Of a stretch of DNA of 20,782 bases, positions 8,301 to 14,769 are shown piece by piece. The translations under genes were made by a program, and so were the position numbers. Every line of letters starts with the position of its first letter. Position 1 is the stretch's first letter. The notes under the pieces were generated by a model, which worked only from the letters and a program-made list of their open reading frames with translations, had not been told where the DNA came from and ran no database searches. Origin of the DNA: Candidatus Poseidoniia archaeon (lineage in GTDB: Archaea; Thermoplasmatota; Poseidoniia; MGIII; CG-Epi1); the NCBI GenBank assembly GCA_029941645.1, contig JAPYSZ010000012.1, forward strand, positions 1-20,782. Reading direction: 5' to 3'.

Positions 8301-9538
8301 ATAATATCTGTAGTAAATATAGCTGCATCAAGTAATTCTGAATTATTATGTGAAGGTGCGGATACAAGAATATTAGGGCCAGTTTCGGAGTAAGATGTTT
8401 GTTCACCTTGCCAATTTATTGCCCCTACTGCTATAGTATATCTACTGTTAGCATATCCATCCTTATTTGAATAATCATTATTGCCTAATCCATTTCCATT
8501 GGCCCACGTATAAATTGCACCAAGGCCACCGCGCCCTTCAGATACTCCCTTTTCAAGAGCAGCTATGGTTAACGGACCTGTGTTTCCCAATGTTTGGCCA
8601 TCATCTACAGGACCCCAACTATTAGTGTAAATATCAATATTTTGTAACTCATGAACTAGGGCTTCAGAAATTGCCAAATCATTAAGTGTATATTCATCTT
8701 CATATGTATAATTGCAATCTCCTGCAACTAATCGTATTCCTGCAATACTCGAATTGTATGCTACACCAGTAATTCCAATTTGATTATCACCTTTTCCAGC
8801 TGCAATTCCTGCAACTGCAGTGCCGTGCCAATCAATAATATCCTCACTGTCAGCATATGAATCAACAGGCATAACATCGGTATCATTCCCACAATAATCA
8901 TAACTATAATCACTTATAAAATTGGGAGAAATATCTGGATGAGTATAATCAATTCCATCATCAACAACGCCAATTACTATTCCATTTCCCGTATATTCTG
9001 ACCACACATTTTTAACATTTAAATCAATTCCACTGGTTCCATTATTTTGTCCTGAATTGTCAAGATACCATTGCTTAGTAAAATTATCATCATTAGGCTG
9101 ATATCTCAGGTTAAACTCTTTTTCAACCAAAGGATAAAATGTCCAAAGATAGCCTGAGCTTTGTAACTGACTTAGATACTCAAATGCAATATAACCTGTT
9201 TGGAATTCAACAATCCAGGTCCCACTGAGAATACTAAAACTTTTGAAATCTTCTACCCTTTCATCAATTAAACTTGTCAAATGATGATTGCAATAAGGAT
9301 AATTAAGTACAACAACCCATTCATTATTCAAATACATTTGTGAAGCACTATATTGATCCAAATGAGATTCTTTTTTGAAGGCAACTTTTACTTTTTCAGA
9401 AAAAGTTTGAGGGCCACACAAAGAATAATTCATTTCCAATTGAGACTCTTCACTCTGAATTAAATCATATTCATTCGTATCTATAAGGCTCAACAGAATT
9501 GTGCTGATGAGAAGTGTAGCCACGAAATAGGCCTTCAT
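5315..9538 (-). CDS. Kexin/furin-like S8 protease with P domain, calcium-binding repeats and LamG-like domain, membrane-anchored
   Basis: Secreted, probably cell-surface, endopeptidase of 1407 residues. Order: signal peptide (about 1-19), propeptide-like region (20-150), and subtilisin domain (155-505) with Asp193 (VVDDGID), His238 (WHGTAVAGIAAG), Asn349 (ANGNG) and Ser431 (GGTSVTTPMVAG). Next come a P domain (about 510-632), a first Asp-rich TSP3-like array (634-895), a LamG/concanavalin-like domain (905-1110), a second array (1131-1360), and one membrane helix (about 1388-1403) ending in a short basic tail (KYFAKKL). SNSWGP.DDG, DGYANS.YTIAVGA and the P domain place it nearer to proprotein convertases (S8B) than to plain subtilisins. 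The Asp repeats should bind calcium and form a stalk. It overlaps the end of ftcD by 6 bases and follows the acetoacetyl-CoA synthetase gene by 32 bases. Substrate is unknown; bulk protein degradation is the likely use. Confidence 0.9.
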   Translation of the reverse strand: MKAYFVATLLISTILLSLIDTNEYDLIQSEESQLEMNYSLCGPQTFSEKVKVAFKKESHLDQYSASQMYLNNEWVVVLNYPYCNHHLTSLIDERVEDFKSFSILSGTWIVEFQTGYIAFEYLSQLQSSGYLWTFYPLVEKEFNLRYQPNDDNFTKQWYLDNSGQNNGTSGIDLNVKNVWSEYTGNGIVIGVVDDGIDYTHPDISPNFISDYSYDYCGNDTDVMPVDSYADSEDIIDWHGTAVAGIAAGKGDNQIGITGVAYNSSIAGIRLVAGDCNYTYEDEYTLNDLAISEALVHELQNIDIYTNSWGPVDDGQTLGNTGPLTIAALEKGVSEGRGGLGAIYTWANGNGLGNNDYSNKDGYANSRYTIAVGAINWQGEQTSYSETGPNILVSAPSHNNSELLDAAIFTTDIMGEGGNSEGNYTSVVGGTSVTTPMVAGVVALMLESNPDLTWRDVQHILVRSSQKVDSNHLGWFKTEANRDYNNAYGYGLVDATAAVNLAKNWQSVGSEVSVNTGRIVVDSYILDDNNAGVTSEIFVHQSINLETIEVSVKIDHSDRGDLNLFLESPNGIISELVRENNADLEENYNNWSFTTVVHWDENSFGLWKLKVNDTEDKTSGTWKYWNMTMYGSAEPDDDEDGLPNYADSKLGTGINNPDFDADGLLDGEEYYGWVDAIGNFHKTNPKLRDSDNDGLTDFEEGFGELYVTEPNNNDTDGDGLFDGCEVNGYIGTERNPYHTGFDCGGHITSPLDKDTDNDTLHDFNETHAYLFDLPTSNPTLQDSDNDTMPDPYELAHNLDPMKKVDGSHDTDCDGYLVEIIKGICVEKKPGSYNFTNAMEYWNGTNPTNGDTDGDGLPDGWEVHWDLDPLVSDSENDADNDTLSNLYEYDNRLIESSIFSFNEPLFKGYWNFEGTSPVDSFSHVGSSMAVLLNGAAKVPGKHGKGVICDGIDDNVRFDSMHSSKFTEYTAQSWVKLNNFSSGFSTVLGTATDGKTWLGINSENKFEFKVHSSSKMYISPITNETVEAKLGVWYHLAGTYSEEGDFLRLYVNGTLVSEDVIAPGHTIQTTGANNYMCLGHNGDDYLNGTIDNVAVWDRAFSSDEIRYVFERSNGFGNSYLFFRPDDGIRYSNPNSTDTDGDGLHDNEEAYHALDGFVTDITNSDTDSDNITDYDEFLLGTSPVSNDTDSDGRNDNYAYYFNNFSKLRENQTGDAFPLDSLEWNDTDGDKVGDNTDAFPLNKTEQYDTDGDGIGDYEENNNCIYGKDTNGNGIGEECTNYENNDTDSDGVNDSIDAFPLDSNENLDTDKDGVGDNSDICPEDKRGHIDTDNDTVCDGSDPFPLNSNEWADSDGDGYGDNSDFYPTDPSKSLKPEEITMEPQSDSGFLDSSMPIIIALGVVYFAFKYFAKKL
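5321..5326 (+). terminator. Possible T-run terminator after ftcD
   Basis: Six T residues follow the ftcD stop directly on the plus strand. Archaeal RNA polymerase can stop at such runs without a hairpin. The run lies within the 3' coding end of the opposing protease gene, so it may only reflect its Lys codons. Confidence 0.3.
5459..6148 (-). repeat. C-terminal array of Asp-rich (TSP3-like) repeats in the protease
   Basis: Codes for residues 1131-1360. The unit is of the kind DAFPLDSNE..DTDGDGVGDNS. The aligned Asp residues before the FP/CP/YP element fall at 1210, 1232, 1291, 1313, 1335 and 1357, a strict 22-residue period apart from one longer unit holding a Cys-containing insertion (about 1258-1273). 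The nucleotide repeats are diverged, so the array is under protein-level constraint rather than freshly expanded. Confidence 0.8.
6869..7639 (-). repeat. First array of Asp-rich calcium-binding repeats in the protease
   Basis: Codes for residues 634-890. It carries DADGLLDGEE, DSDNDGLTDFEE, DTDGDGLFDGCE, DTDNDTLHD, DSDNDTMPD and DTDGDGLPDGWE at irregular spacing (about 25-40 residues), with TNP/SNP turns between them. The loops resemble thrombospondin type 3 calcium sites. Spacing and linkers differ from the strictly periodic C-terminal array. Confidence 0.75.
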
Positions 9539-9570
9539 GAACTTGTAGAAGAGGGGCGTTCTAAAGACTT

Positions 9571-11496
9571 TCAGAATAAAAGATTTGAATATTCTTTCAA
9601 TGATTTAGGATTGGATAATGCATCTTTATTCATTACTTCCTTTCCAAGAATAGTTGATAAAACGGCCTTTTCTACTTTCTTACCACTAATTGTATAAGGA
9701 ATCTCATGGACTTCAAAAATGTATTTGGGAACATGTCGAGGTGTTGTTTTAGATCGAATTGATTTTTTGATCTTCAGCTCTAAATCTGAATTCAGCGTTA
9801 GGTTATCTGTCAGTTTTATGCAGAGAATTATCTCTATATCTCCATCAGCAGGCCTTCCAACAACCACGGCATCCTCTATTCCATCCATGTTTTCTACTGC
9901 TCGGTATATTTCAGCGGTTCCAATACGTACTCCACCTGGATTCAATGTAGTATCGCTACGTCCAGATATTATTGCGCCGCCACTTTCAGTAATCTCAACA
10001 TAATCTCCATGCGTCCAAACGTTGGGGAATTCTTCAAAATAAGCTGATTGATACTTTAATCCATCACTATCATTCCAGAAACCAATAGGCATTGAAGGAA
10101 AAGGTCTCACACAAACTAACTCTCCACTTTCACCAATAATTGATTTTCCATCTGTATTCCATGACTGTACATTCATACCTAATTGAGGACATTGAAGCTC
10201 TCCTCTGTGAACTGGTAAAATAGGCGAACCTCCCAAAAAACATCCAAGAATATCAGTACCTCCAGATATAGAAGCTAAGTGAATATCTGAACCAATATTT
10301 TCATAGACCCAATCAAACTGTTCAGGCACCAAAGGAGCTCCAGTAGATAGCAGTGCTTTGACCGATGATAAATCTGCCTCTTTTTTTGGTTCTAAACCTG
10401 AATTACTGCAGGCTGCTAAGAATTTAGGACTTGTACCAAAATGTGTTATTCCTGTTTTTTCTACGGTTCTCCATAATGCCCCTAGGTCAGGATGACTGGG
10501 ACTTCCATCGTATAATACAATTGTTGCCCCAGAGGCTAAAGCTGAAATTAACCAATTCCACATCATCCATCCGCATGTGGTAAACCAAAACAGAGTATCA
10601 CGACCCTCTTGAATATCACATTGTAATTGATGTTCTTTCAAATGCTGAATTAAGGTACCTCCTGCTCCATGAATAATAGATTTAGGAGGGCCGGTTGTTC
10701 CTGATGAATACATTATGTACAATGGATGATCAAATGGTAACTGAACAAAGTTTGGGGTTTTAGCCTCCTCAAAAAATAGGGTGTCATAATTTACAACAGA
10801 ATTATGATCTAGTGAACAAGCAATATCTACAAAATTTATACAAATAACATTTTCAATACTATTTATTGTTTCTAAAACTCCATTAATCTTATCTTCTAAT
10901 GCGAAAATTTTACCATTGTAATTATATCCATTAGCCACTATCAAAATGGAAGGTTCGATTTGGCCAAAACGATCAATAACTCCTTGAGAACCAAAATCGG
11001 GTGAACAAGAAGTCCAAATTGCGCCAGATGAAGTCGCTGCTAACATCAAAATTACAGTTTCAACACAATTAGGAACAAAGGCTGCAATTCGCGTACCTTT
11101 TTTGACTCCCAACTTTTCTAACCCCTTTTGTACCGATGCAACGGCTTCATTCAACTCTCTAAAAGTGAAAGTCTGATCCTTACGATTCTCGCCTGTGCTA
11201 ATTATTGCAACTTGCCCTGGATTGCCAGATAAAAGATTCTCAGCATAATTTAGTTCAGAATCTTCAAACCATTTAGCCCCAGGCATAACTGAATTTGATA
11301 ATACTTTATCATATTTCTTAGAATAAATAATTCTTGAAAAATCCCAGAATTCAGACCAGAAATCTTCCATTTTGTTAATAGACCATTTATGCAAGTCAAA
11401 ATATGTTTCAAAGTTTAGTGATGATTTGTCTATGAATTGTTGAATCAGACTCGAATTCTTCCTATCTTCTGAAGGATTCCACAAAACTTTAGCCAT
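9571..11496 (-). CDS. aacS: Acetoacetyl-CoA synthetase
   Basis: Activates acetoacetate with ATP and CoA to acetoacetyl-CoA through an acyl-adenylate, feeding thiolase. The 641-residue length is typical of the family. The start region (LWNPSEDR...FW.EFWDFS) is characteristic of acetoacetate-CoA ligases rather than acetyl-CoA synthetases. The adenylation P-loop YSSGTTGPPKSIIHG is at 263-277 and FTTCGWMMWNW at about 305-315. The GRSDTTLNPGGVRIGTAEIY core is at about 512-531, and the adenylation lysine is K606 in ISGKK near the end. A TATA-like box on the minus strand (11519-11526) is centred 26 bases before the ATG, so the gene may have its own leaderless transcript. Likely role: use of acetoacetate from amino acid (Leu, Lys, Tyr/Phe) or ketone degradation; the substrate is by homology. 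Confidence 0.9.
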   Translation of the reverse strand: MAKVLWNPSEDRKNSSLIQQFIDKSSLNFETYFDLHKWSINKMEDFWSEFWDFSRIIYSKKYDKVLSNSVMPGAKWFEDSELNYAENLLSGNPGQVAIISTGENRKDQTFTFRELNEAVASVQKGLEKLGVKKGTRIAAFVPNCVETVILMLAATSSGAIWTSCSPDFGSQGVIDRFGQIEPSILIVANGYNYNGKIFALEDKINGVLETINSIENVICINFVDIACSLDHNSVVNYDTLFFEEAKTPNFVQLPFDHPLYIMYSSGTTGPPKSIIHGAGGTLIQHLKEHQLQCDIQEGRDTLFWFTTCGWMMWNWLISALASGATIVLYDGSPSHPDLGALWRTVEKTGITHFGTSPKFLAACSNSGLEPKKEADLSSVKALLSTGAPLVPEQFDWVYENIGSDIHLASISGGTDILGCFLGGSPILPVHRGELQCPQLGMNVQSWNTDGKSIIGESGELVCVRPFPSMPIGFWNDSDGLKYQSAYFEEFPNVWTHGDYVEITESGGAIISGRSDTTLNPGGVRIGTAEIYRAVENMDGIEDAVVVGRPADGDIEIILCIKLTDNLTLNSDLELKIKKSIRSKTTPRHVPKYIFEVHEIPYTISGKKVEKAVLSTILGKEVMNKDALSNPKSLKEYSNLLF

Positions 11497-11518
11497 TAAT
11501 AACTGAAATACACGGTAG

Positions 11519-11526
11519 TTAAATAG
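11519..11526 (-). promoter_or_regulatory. TATA-like box for acetoacetyl-CoA synthetase
   Basis: CTATTTAA on the minus strand, in the 43-base gap after the coiled-coil gene, centred about 26 bases before the ATG. This is the spacing expected for a leaderless archaeal transcript and suggests a promoter separate from the upstream operon. Confidence 0.45.
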
Positions 11527-11539
11527 ATTAGATTAATTT

Positions 11540-12673
11540 CTATAGCATTCCAGCTTTTTGAATTATCATTAGCTGTTCTGTTGATAATTTCTCACCTGCC
11601 AAGAACTTGCCAAACAATTCTTCAGCACTAGCGACGTTAGCCTTTTGATCGGCAAAACTTCCTACCCTTCCTTGGGAAGCAGTCATTCTATCAATTTCCT
11701 GCATTCCTCTCAAATATTCAATATATTCATTATGAACTTCATCGGCTTTCTCCTTAACCTTAACAAACATCCTTTGTCCAGCATCTGCTTTTCTTCGTGT
11801 TTGACGATTAGAACGCAATGAATCTTTCATAGTATGATGGGCTGCTTGAGCTTCTTGACGACTCTTCTGCATTTTTTTACCCAATTCTCTACGTATTTTC
11901 TCAGAATCTCTGAATTTATCTCGTGCTTCTAGAACCTCAGTATCAGTTTCAATTAAGTTGTCGTGCTCCTTAATTTTGCTTTGAAGCGATCCTATTTCAT
12001 CCACCAAAACTCTCTCCTTATCTGTTGTCAAAGGTGTTGTCATTTGTTTAAGTTCTAATTCTTGTATTTGCTTTCGCAATTTCGAAACTGGAGGTAAATT
12101 AAGACCTGAAAATCGTTTACGCTTTAACTTCAAAAATATATCTTTCAGATTATTAACCTCGTTCGATACTTCACGTCTCTCATCTCTTATTTCACCTACT
12201 TCAACATTAAGGCCATTTCTTCTATCGCGATACAAATGTACATTATCCATATATTCCTTGGCCTTGACATTCAAATCATTGCGCTCAGATGCATGAGATT
12301 GTGATTTGAGATTTAATTCATCTCTTTTTATTCTAAGTACTTCAGCCTTCTTATGATAATCCTTTCTTAAGTCCTTTAATTCGTTTCTAGAAAGATTATT
12401 CAATTCATCAAGTGAAATTAATGATTCTGAACTTGGTTCTTCTCCGTCTTCATGATTTTCTTCATCTACCTTTTCATTGGAGGCTGTTAATCTTTCTACA
12501 AGAACAGATTTCTTTCCTGATAAAGGTAAACCTAACTCTTTCAGTTTCTCCTTAAGTTCACTTACTTTGAGATCTTTGTAATCTGGGGCGTTTACTGCAG
12601 AGTTTTCACTCTCATTAGAAGGCTGTTCGCCTTCTGTTGCTGCAGGGGCTTGGTTTTCCTGCTCGGAATCCAT
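11540..12673 (-). CDS. SAP-domain plus long coiled-coil protein (COG1340-like)
   Basis: Protein of 377 residues with no recognised enzyme domain. The N-terminus (1-30) is acidic and polar. Residues 31-64 form a SAP-like helix-extended-helix (DLKVSELKEKLKELGLPLSGKKSVLVERL), a fold that usually binds nucleic acid. An acidic linker follows. Residues about 95-325 are a long charged coiled coil with recurring RDELN/RNDLN/RNGLN patterns, as in the uncharacterised archaeal coiled-coil family COG1340. A separate C-terminal element, EELFGKFLAGEKLSTEQLMIIQKAGML in outline (EELFGKFL, STEQLMIIQKAG), looks like a conserved docking end. It follows rpl12 by 35 bases on the same strand without an obvious ribosome site, so it may be part of the stalk operon. 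Function unknown; a nucleic-acid- or ribosome-associated role is inference from the SAP domain and the position. Confidence 0.75.
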   Translation of the reverse strand: MDSEQENQAPAATEGEQPSNESENSAVNAPDYKDLKVSELKEKLKELGLPLSGKKSVLVERLTASNEKVDEENHEDGEEPSSESLISLDELNNLSRNELKDLRKDYHKKAEVLRIKRDELNLKSQSHASERNDLNVKAKEYMDNVHLYRDRRNGLNVEVGEIRDERREVSNEVNNLKDIFLKLKRKRFSGLNLPPVSKLRKQIQELELKQMTTPLTTDKERVLVDEIGSLQSKIKEHDNLIETDTEVLEARDKFRDSEKIRRELGKKMQKSRQEAQAAHHTMKDSLRSNRQTRRKADAGQRMFVKVKEKADEVHNEYIEYLRGMQEIDRMTASQGRVGSFADQKANVASAEELFGKFLAGEKLSTEQLMIIQKAGML

Positions 12674-12708
12674 TGAACTTCATATGGGGTTTTAGACCCA
12701 CGTCAACC

Positions 12709-13023
12709 TCAACCGAAAAGTGCACCAAGACCGGATACAGCGTCTTCTTCGCTTACTTCTTCTTCCTCTTCTTCGGCTTCTGCCTCAGCTGGGGCCTCTT
12801 CTGAAGATGCAACGGCAGCTGGTGCGGCGCCTGCAGCTGGTGCGGCGACGGCGGCTGTAGCCATTGCTTCCTCAATATCGACTCCTTCTAGAGAAGCTAC
12901 AAGAGCTTCTGCCCTTGATTTTTCTGCCTTGATGCCTGCGGCCTTCAAGACTTTCTCGACGCTCTTGGCGTCAACTTTGGTTCCTGCTGAATGCAGTAAC
13001 ATTGCCGTATAGACGTATTCCAT
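12709..13023 (-). CDS. rpl12: Ribosomal protein L12 (archaeal P1 type)
   Basis: Flexible stalk protein of the large subunit; dimers bind the C-terminal helices of L10 and recruit translational GTPases. The 104-residue protein has the N-terminal dimerisation domain (MEYVYTAMLLHSAG..., about 1-58), an Ala-rich hinge (about 58-80), an acidic Glu run and the C-terminal tail VSEEDAVSGLGALFG, which contacts factors. The tail is identical in protein sequence to that of L10. GGAGG at 13031-13035 lies 7 bases before the ATG, and the gene follows rpl10 by 17 bases. All this is as expected for archaeal L12. Confidence 0.96.
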   Translation of the reverse strand: MEYVYTAMLLHSAGTKVDAKSVEKVLKAAGIKAEKSRAEALVASLEGVDIEEAMATAAVAAPAAGAAPAAVASSEEAPAEAEAEEEEEEVSEEDAVSGLGALFG

Positions 13024-13030
13024 TTTTTTG

Positions 13031-13035
13031 CCTCC
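13031..13035 (-). promoter_or_regulatory. Ribosome binding site of rpl12
   Basis: GGAGG on the minus strand, separated by 7 bases from the ATG at 13023. It serves as an internal reference for spacing at the other strong sites in the window (rpl1 and the second permease gene). Confidence 0.75.
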
Positions 13036-13040
13036 TTTTT

Positions 13041-14069
13041 TTATCCGAATAACGCTCCAAGACCAGAGACTGCATCCTCTTCGGATACTTCCTCTTCCTC
13101 TTCTTCTTCTTCATCCTCATCATCTGATGAAGATTTTTCTTCCACTGGAGCTGCTACTGCAGCCGATGCAGCATTACCTAACATCTCTTTCAACTCATCA
13201 TCTGCTCCATCACCAGCATGGCCTGCAACGCCAAGCATTGTCCCATGCGCTTTTGATAGAAGAGCCTTGATAGTTGACTCAGATGGATATGCTGTTGTTA
13301 TTGCAACTGCCAAAGCATCACGATGTGCCTTAGAGAGCAATGGTTGCATCACAGATCCAGTGAAATAACGTGTATTGAATGCAAGATTGAATGCTTGTCC
13401 TGTGGCTGATTGAACTTGCCCACGGAACTCATCCATATCTATGTTTAGAACATCTGAAAGATAGAATGTCTTTCCATCAAATGCCCCTAACAACTGCATT
13501 CCAACAGTTATCGGATAAATCTCAAGTTTAGTAATTGCAGCAGCTACTTCAGCGCTAATTACGTCGCCTTCTGCTACAGCAGTATGTTTTTTCCTAATAG
13601 TAATTTTACCTTTCTCAATGGCTGCAGGAAAACCTGCATTTTGGAACTCGCCCACAATAGGACCTGCAGGAAATGCTGTTGGTCCTTTTTCAATAATTAT
13701 ATCGTAAGATGCTATTTCGCCTCCTTTGGCAGGAGCTTGGGTTTGTGACTCCATCAGCATTTGAAAAACTTTGAATGGGCCTGCTGTAGATGAAAGTAAA
13801 GCTATCTGTCTAGGTTCAAATGCATCAACAATCTGTTCCATACCTTTTTTGTTCTTCGAAGCATTAGCAAGAGCCAATTTCAGAAGTCTATTACGTGACA
13901 TACGTAACCGGACACCAAGATCTCTCAAAGATGAACGCATAGTCAACATCTGTTTAGCCCCAATTCCAGTTACATCTACTAAGCCAACAACGTCTGAAGA
14001 CTGAATAAATTCTTGAATCGCTGAAACTTCCTTGCGTTTCCAATCTGCAACAAAAGCTTCCGTTTTCAT
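13041..14069 (-). CDS. rpl10: Ribosomal protein L10 (archaeal P0 type)
   Basis: Base of the ribosomal stalk: binds 23S rRNA through its N-domain and carries several L12 dimers on its C-terminal helices. The 342-residue protein has the L10 N-domain (about 1-105; QSSDVVGLVDVTGIGAKQM, LRMSRNRLLKLAL). It also has the extra domain of archaeal/eukaryotic P0 (about 106-185; KGPTAFPAGPIVGEFQ, GDVISAEVAAAITKLEIYP), helical L12-binding repeats (about 205-300), a Glu/Asp-rich hinge and the factor-binding tail VSEEDAVSGLGALFG. Its ATG overlaps the rpl1 stop (ATGA, 4-base overlap), and GGTGAG just upstream, inside rpl1, can serve as ribosome site. The length is full and no defects are seen. Confidence 0.96.
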   Translation of the reverse strand: MKTEAFVADWKRKEVSAIQEFIQSSDVVGLVDVTGIGAKQMLTMRSSLRDLGVRLRMSRNRLLKLALANASKNKKGMEQIVDAFEPRQIALLSSTAGPFKVFQMLMESQTQAPAKGGEIASYDIIIEKGPTAFPAGPIVGEFQNAGFPAAIEKGKITIRKKHTAVAEGDVISAEVAAAITKLEIYPITVGMQLLGAFDGKTFYLSDVLNIDMDEFRGQVQSATGQAFNLAFNTRYFTGSVMQPLLSKAHRDALAVAITTAYPSESTIKALLSKAHGTMLGVAGHAGDGADDELKEMLGNAASAAVAAPVEEKSSSDDEDEEEEEEEEVSEEDAVSGLGALFG

Positions 14070-14704
14070 CCTAATCTCACCGCCTTACCCATTGTAGTTT
14101 TAACCCATATAGAAGCAATATTATCATTTCCTCTATCCAAATTAGATTCAACACGTTTCAATATTGTTTCTAAATTATCTGCTAATTGTTCCTGCGTCAT
14201 AGAAACATTTCCGAAAGGAACGTGAAAAGTTGGGCGATCCTTTGAACGGACTGGAACTAAGTTAGTCAAGCTCTTGATTATTCGAGCAATATCTGCTTGT
14301 GGTGGTATAGGTCGAGGCATTTTACCTCTAGGACCTAAAACAACACCAAGACTTTTACCAATAGTAGCCATTAGTCCTGTTTCAGCGACAAAGAAATCAA
14401 ATTTATCTGCTAATTTTTTAGCTTCTCTTTTATTCTCAGAATATTCATCTATTTGATCTGGTGAGATAACAGTATCGACTATTTTCTTAGAAATTGCGGC
14501 CATTTCTCCCTGGGCAAATACAGCAACACGAGCTGGCCGTCCTCTACCGTGTGGAAGGGCGACCTCTGCATTTATCCTCTTTTGAGGATTTTGTAAATCA
14601 ACATCACAAAGATTTATTGCAACTTCGACAGTCTCAACGAACTTACGCTTCCTTTCGCTCTGGAGAGCGTCCTCAATTACCTGATTTATCTTATTTGATG
14701 CGAT
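14066..14704 (-). CDS. rpl1: Ribosomal protein L1, predicted to start at an AUC codon
   Basis: Forms the mobile L1 stalk near the E site and in many prokaryotes represses its own mRNA. The C-terminal part is plain: KREAKKLADKFDFFVAET, LGPRGKMPRPIPPQADI, FHVPFGNVSM and VKTTMGKAVRLG. An ATG at 14503 would give only 145 residues. The same frame continues upstream through family sequence (ERKRKFVETVEVAINL.DVDLQNP, then RINAEVALPHGRG), which would be lost. No ATG, GTG or TTG exists in frame upstream of the conserved block. The best start is ATC at 14704-14702, giving 212 residues beginning M-ASNKINQVIEDAL. A GGAGGTGA (14709-14716) sits at the right distance. That spacing (7 bases after GGAGG) matches rpl12 and the second permease. 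First gene of rpl1-rpl10-rpl12. Identity is certain; the start codon is inferred. Confidence 0.85.
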   Translation of the reverse strand: MASNKINQVIEDALQSERKRKFVETVEVAINLCDVDLQNPQKRINAEVALPHGRGRPARVAVFAQGEMAAISKKIVDTVISPDQIDEYSENKREAKKLADKFDFFVAETGLMATIGKSLGVVLGPRGKMPRPIPPQADIARIIKSLTNLVPVRSKDRPTFHVPFGNVSMTQEQLADNLETILKRVESNLDRGNDNIASIWVKTTMGKAVRLG

Positions 14705-14708
14705 GGTT

Positions 14709-14716
14709 TCACCTCC
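14709..14716 (-). promoter_or_regulatory. Strong ribosome binding site that decides the rpl1 start
   Basis: GGAGGTGA on the minus strand, fully complementary to the usual archaeal 16S 3' end. Counting from GGAGG there are 7 bases to the AUC codon at 14704. No standard start codon in the rpl1 frame lies within reach. Its first two bases also belong to the 3' arm of the leader hairpin. Confidence 0.75.
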
Positions 14717-14747
14717 GTAGTAAAGCGAGATTACATCTCTGCTACGG
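14715..14747 (-). promoter_or_regulatory. rpl1 leader hairpin, candidate L1 autoregulatory site
   Basis: On the minus strand an outer stem CCGTAG/CTACGG (6 perfect pairs: 14742-14747 with 14715-14720) encloses an inner stem GAGAT/ATCTC (14727-14739) with a 3-base loop. Between them is an asymmetric internal loop (2 bases on the 5' side, 6 on the 3' side). The 3' arm runs into GGAGGTGA. Archaeal L1 is known to repress its own mRNA by binding a structure that mimics its 23S rRNA site, two helices around an asymmetric loop. This hairpin has that general form; L1 binding here is inference. Confidence 0.5.
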
Positions 14748-14769
14748 TATCCTGTCGGAAACAGGTGGA

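Noticed and set aside
14066..14503. A short L1 of 145 residues starting at ATG 14503
   Set aside because: It would drop about 67 residues of well-conserved L1 sequence that are present in the same frame. No ribosome site is seen before it.
14751..14765. Hairpin CCTGT/ACAGG upstream of rpl1 as a terminator or part of the leader
   Set aside because: It lies between the TATA box and the predicted transcript start, has no T-run and is only 5 pairs. It would matter only if transcription began further upstream.
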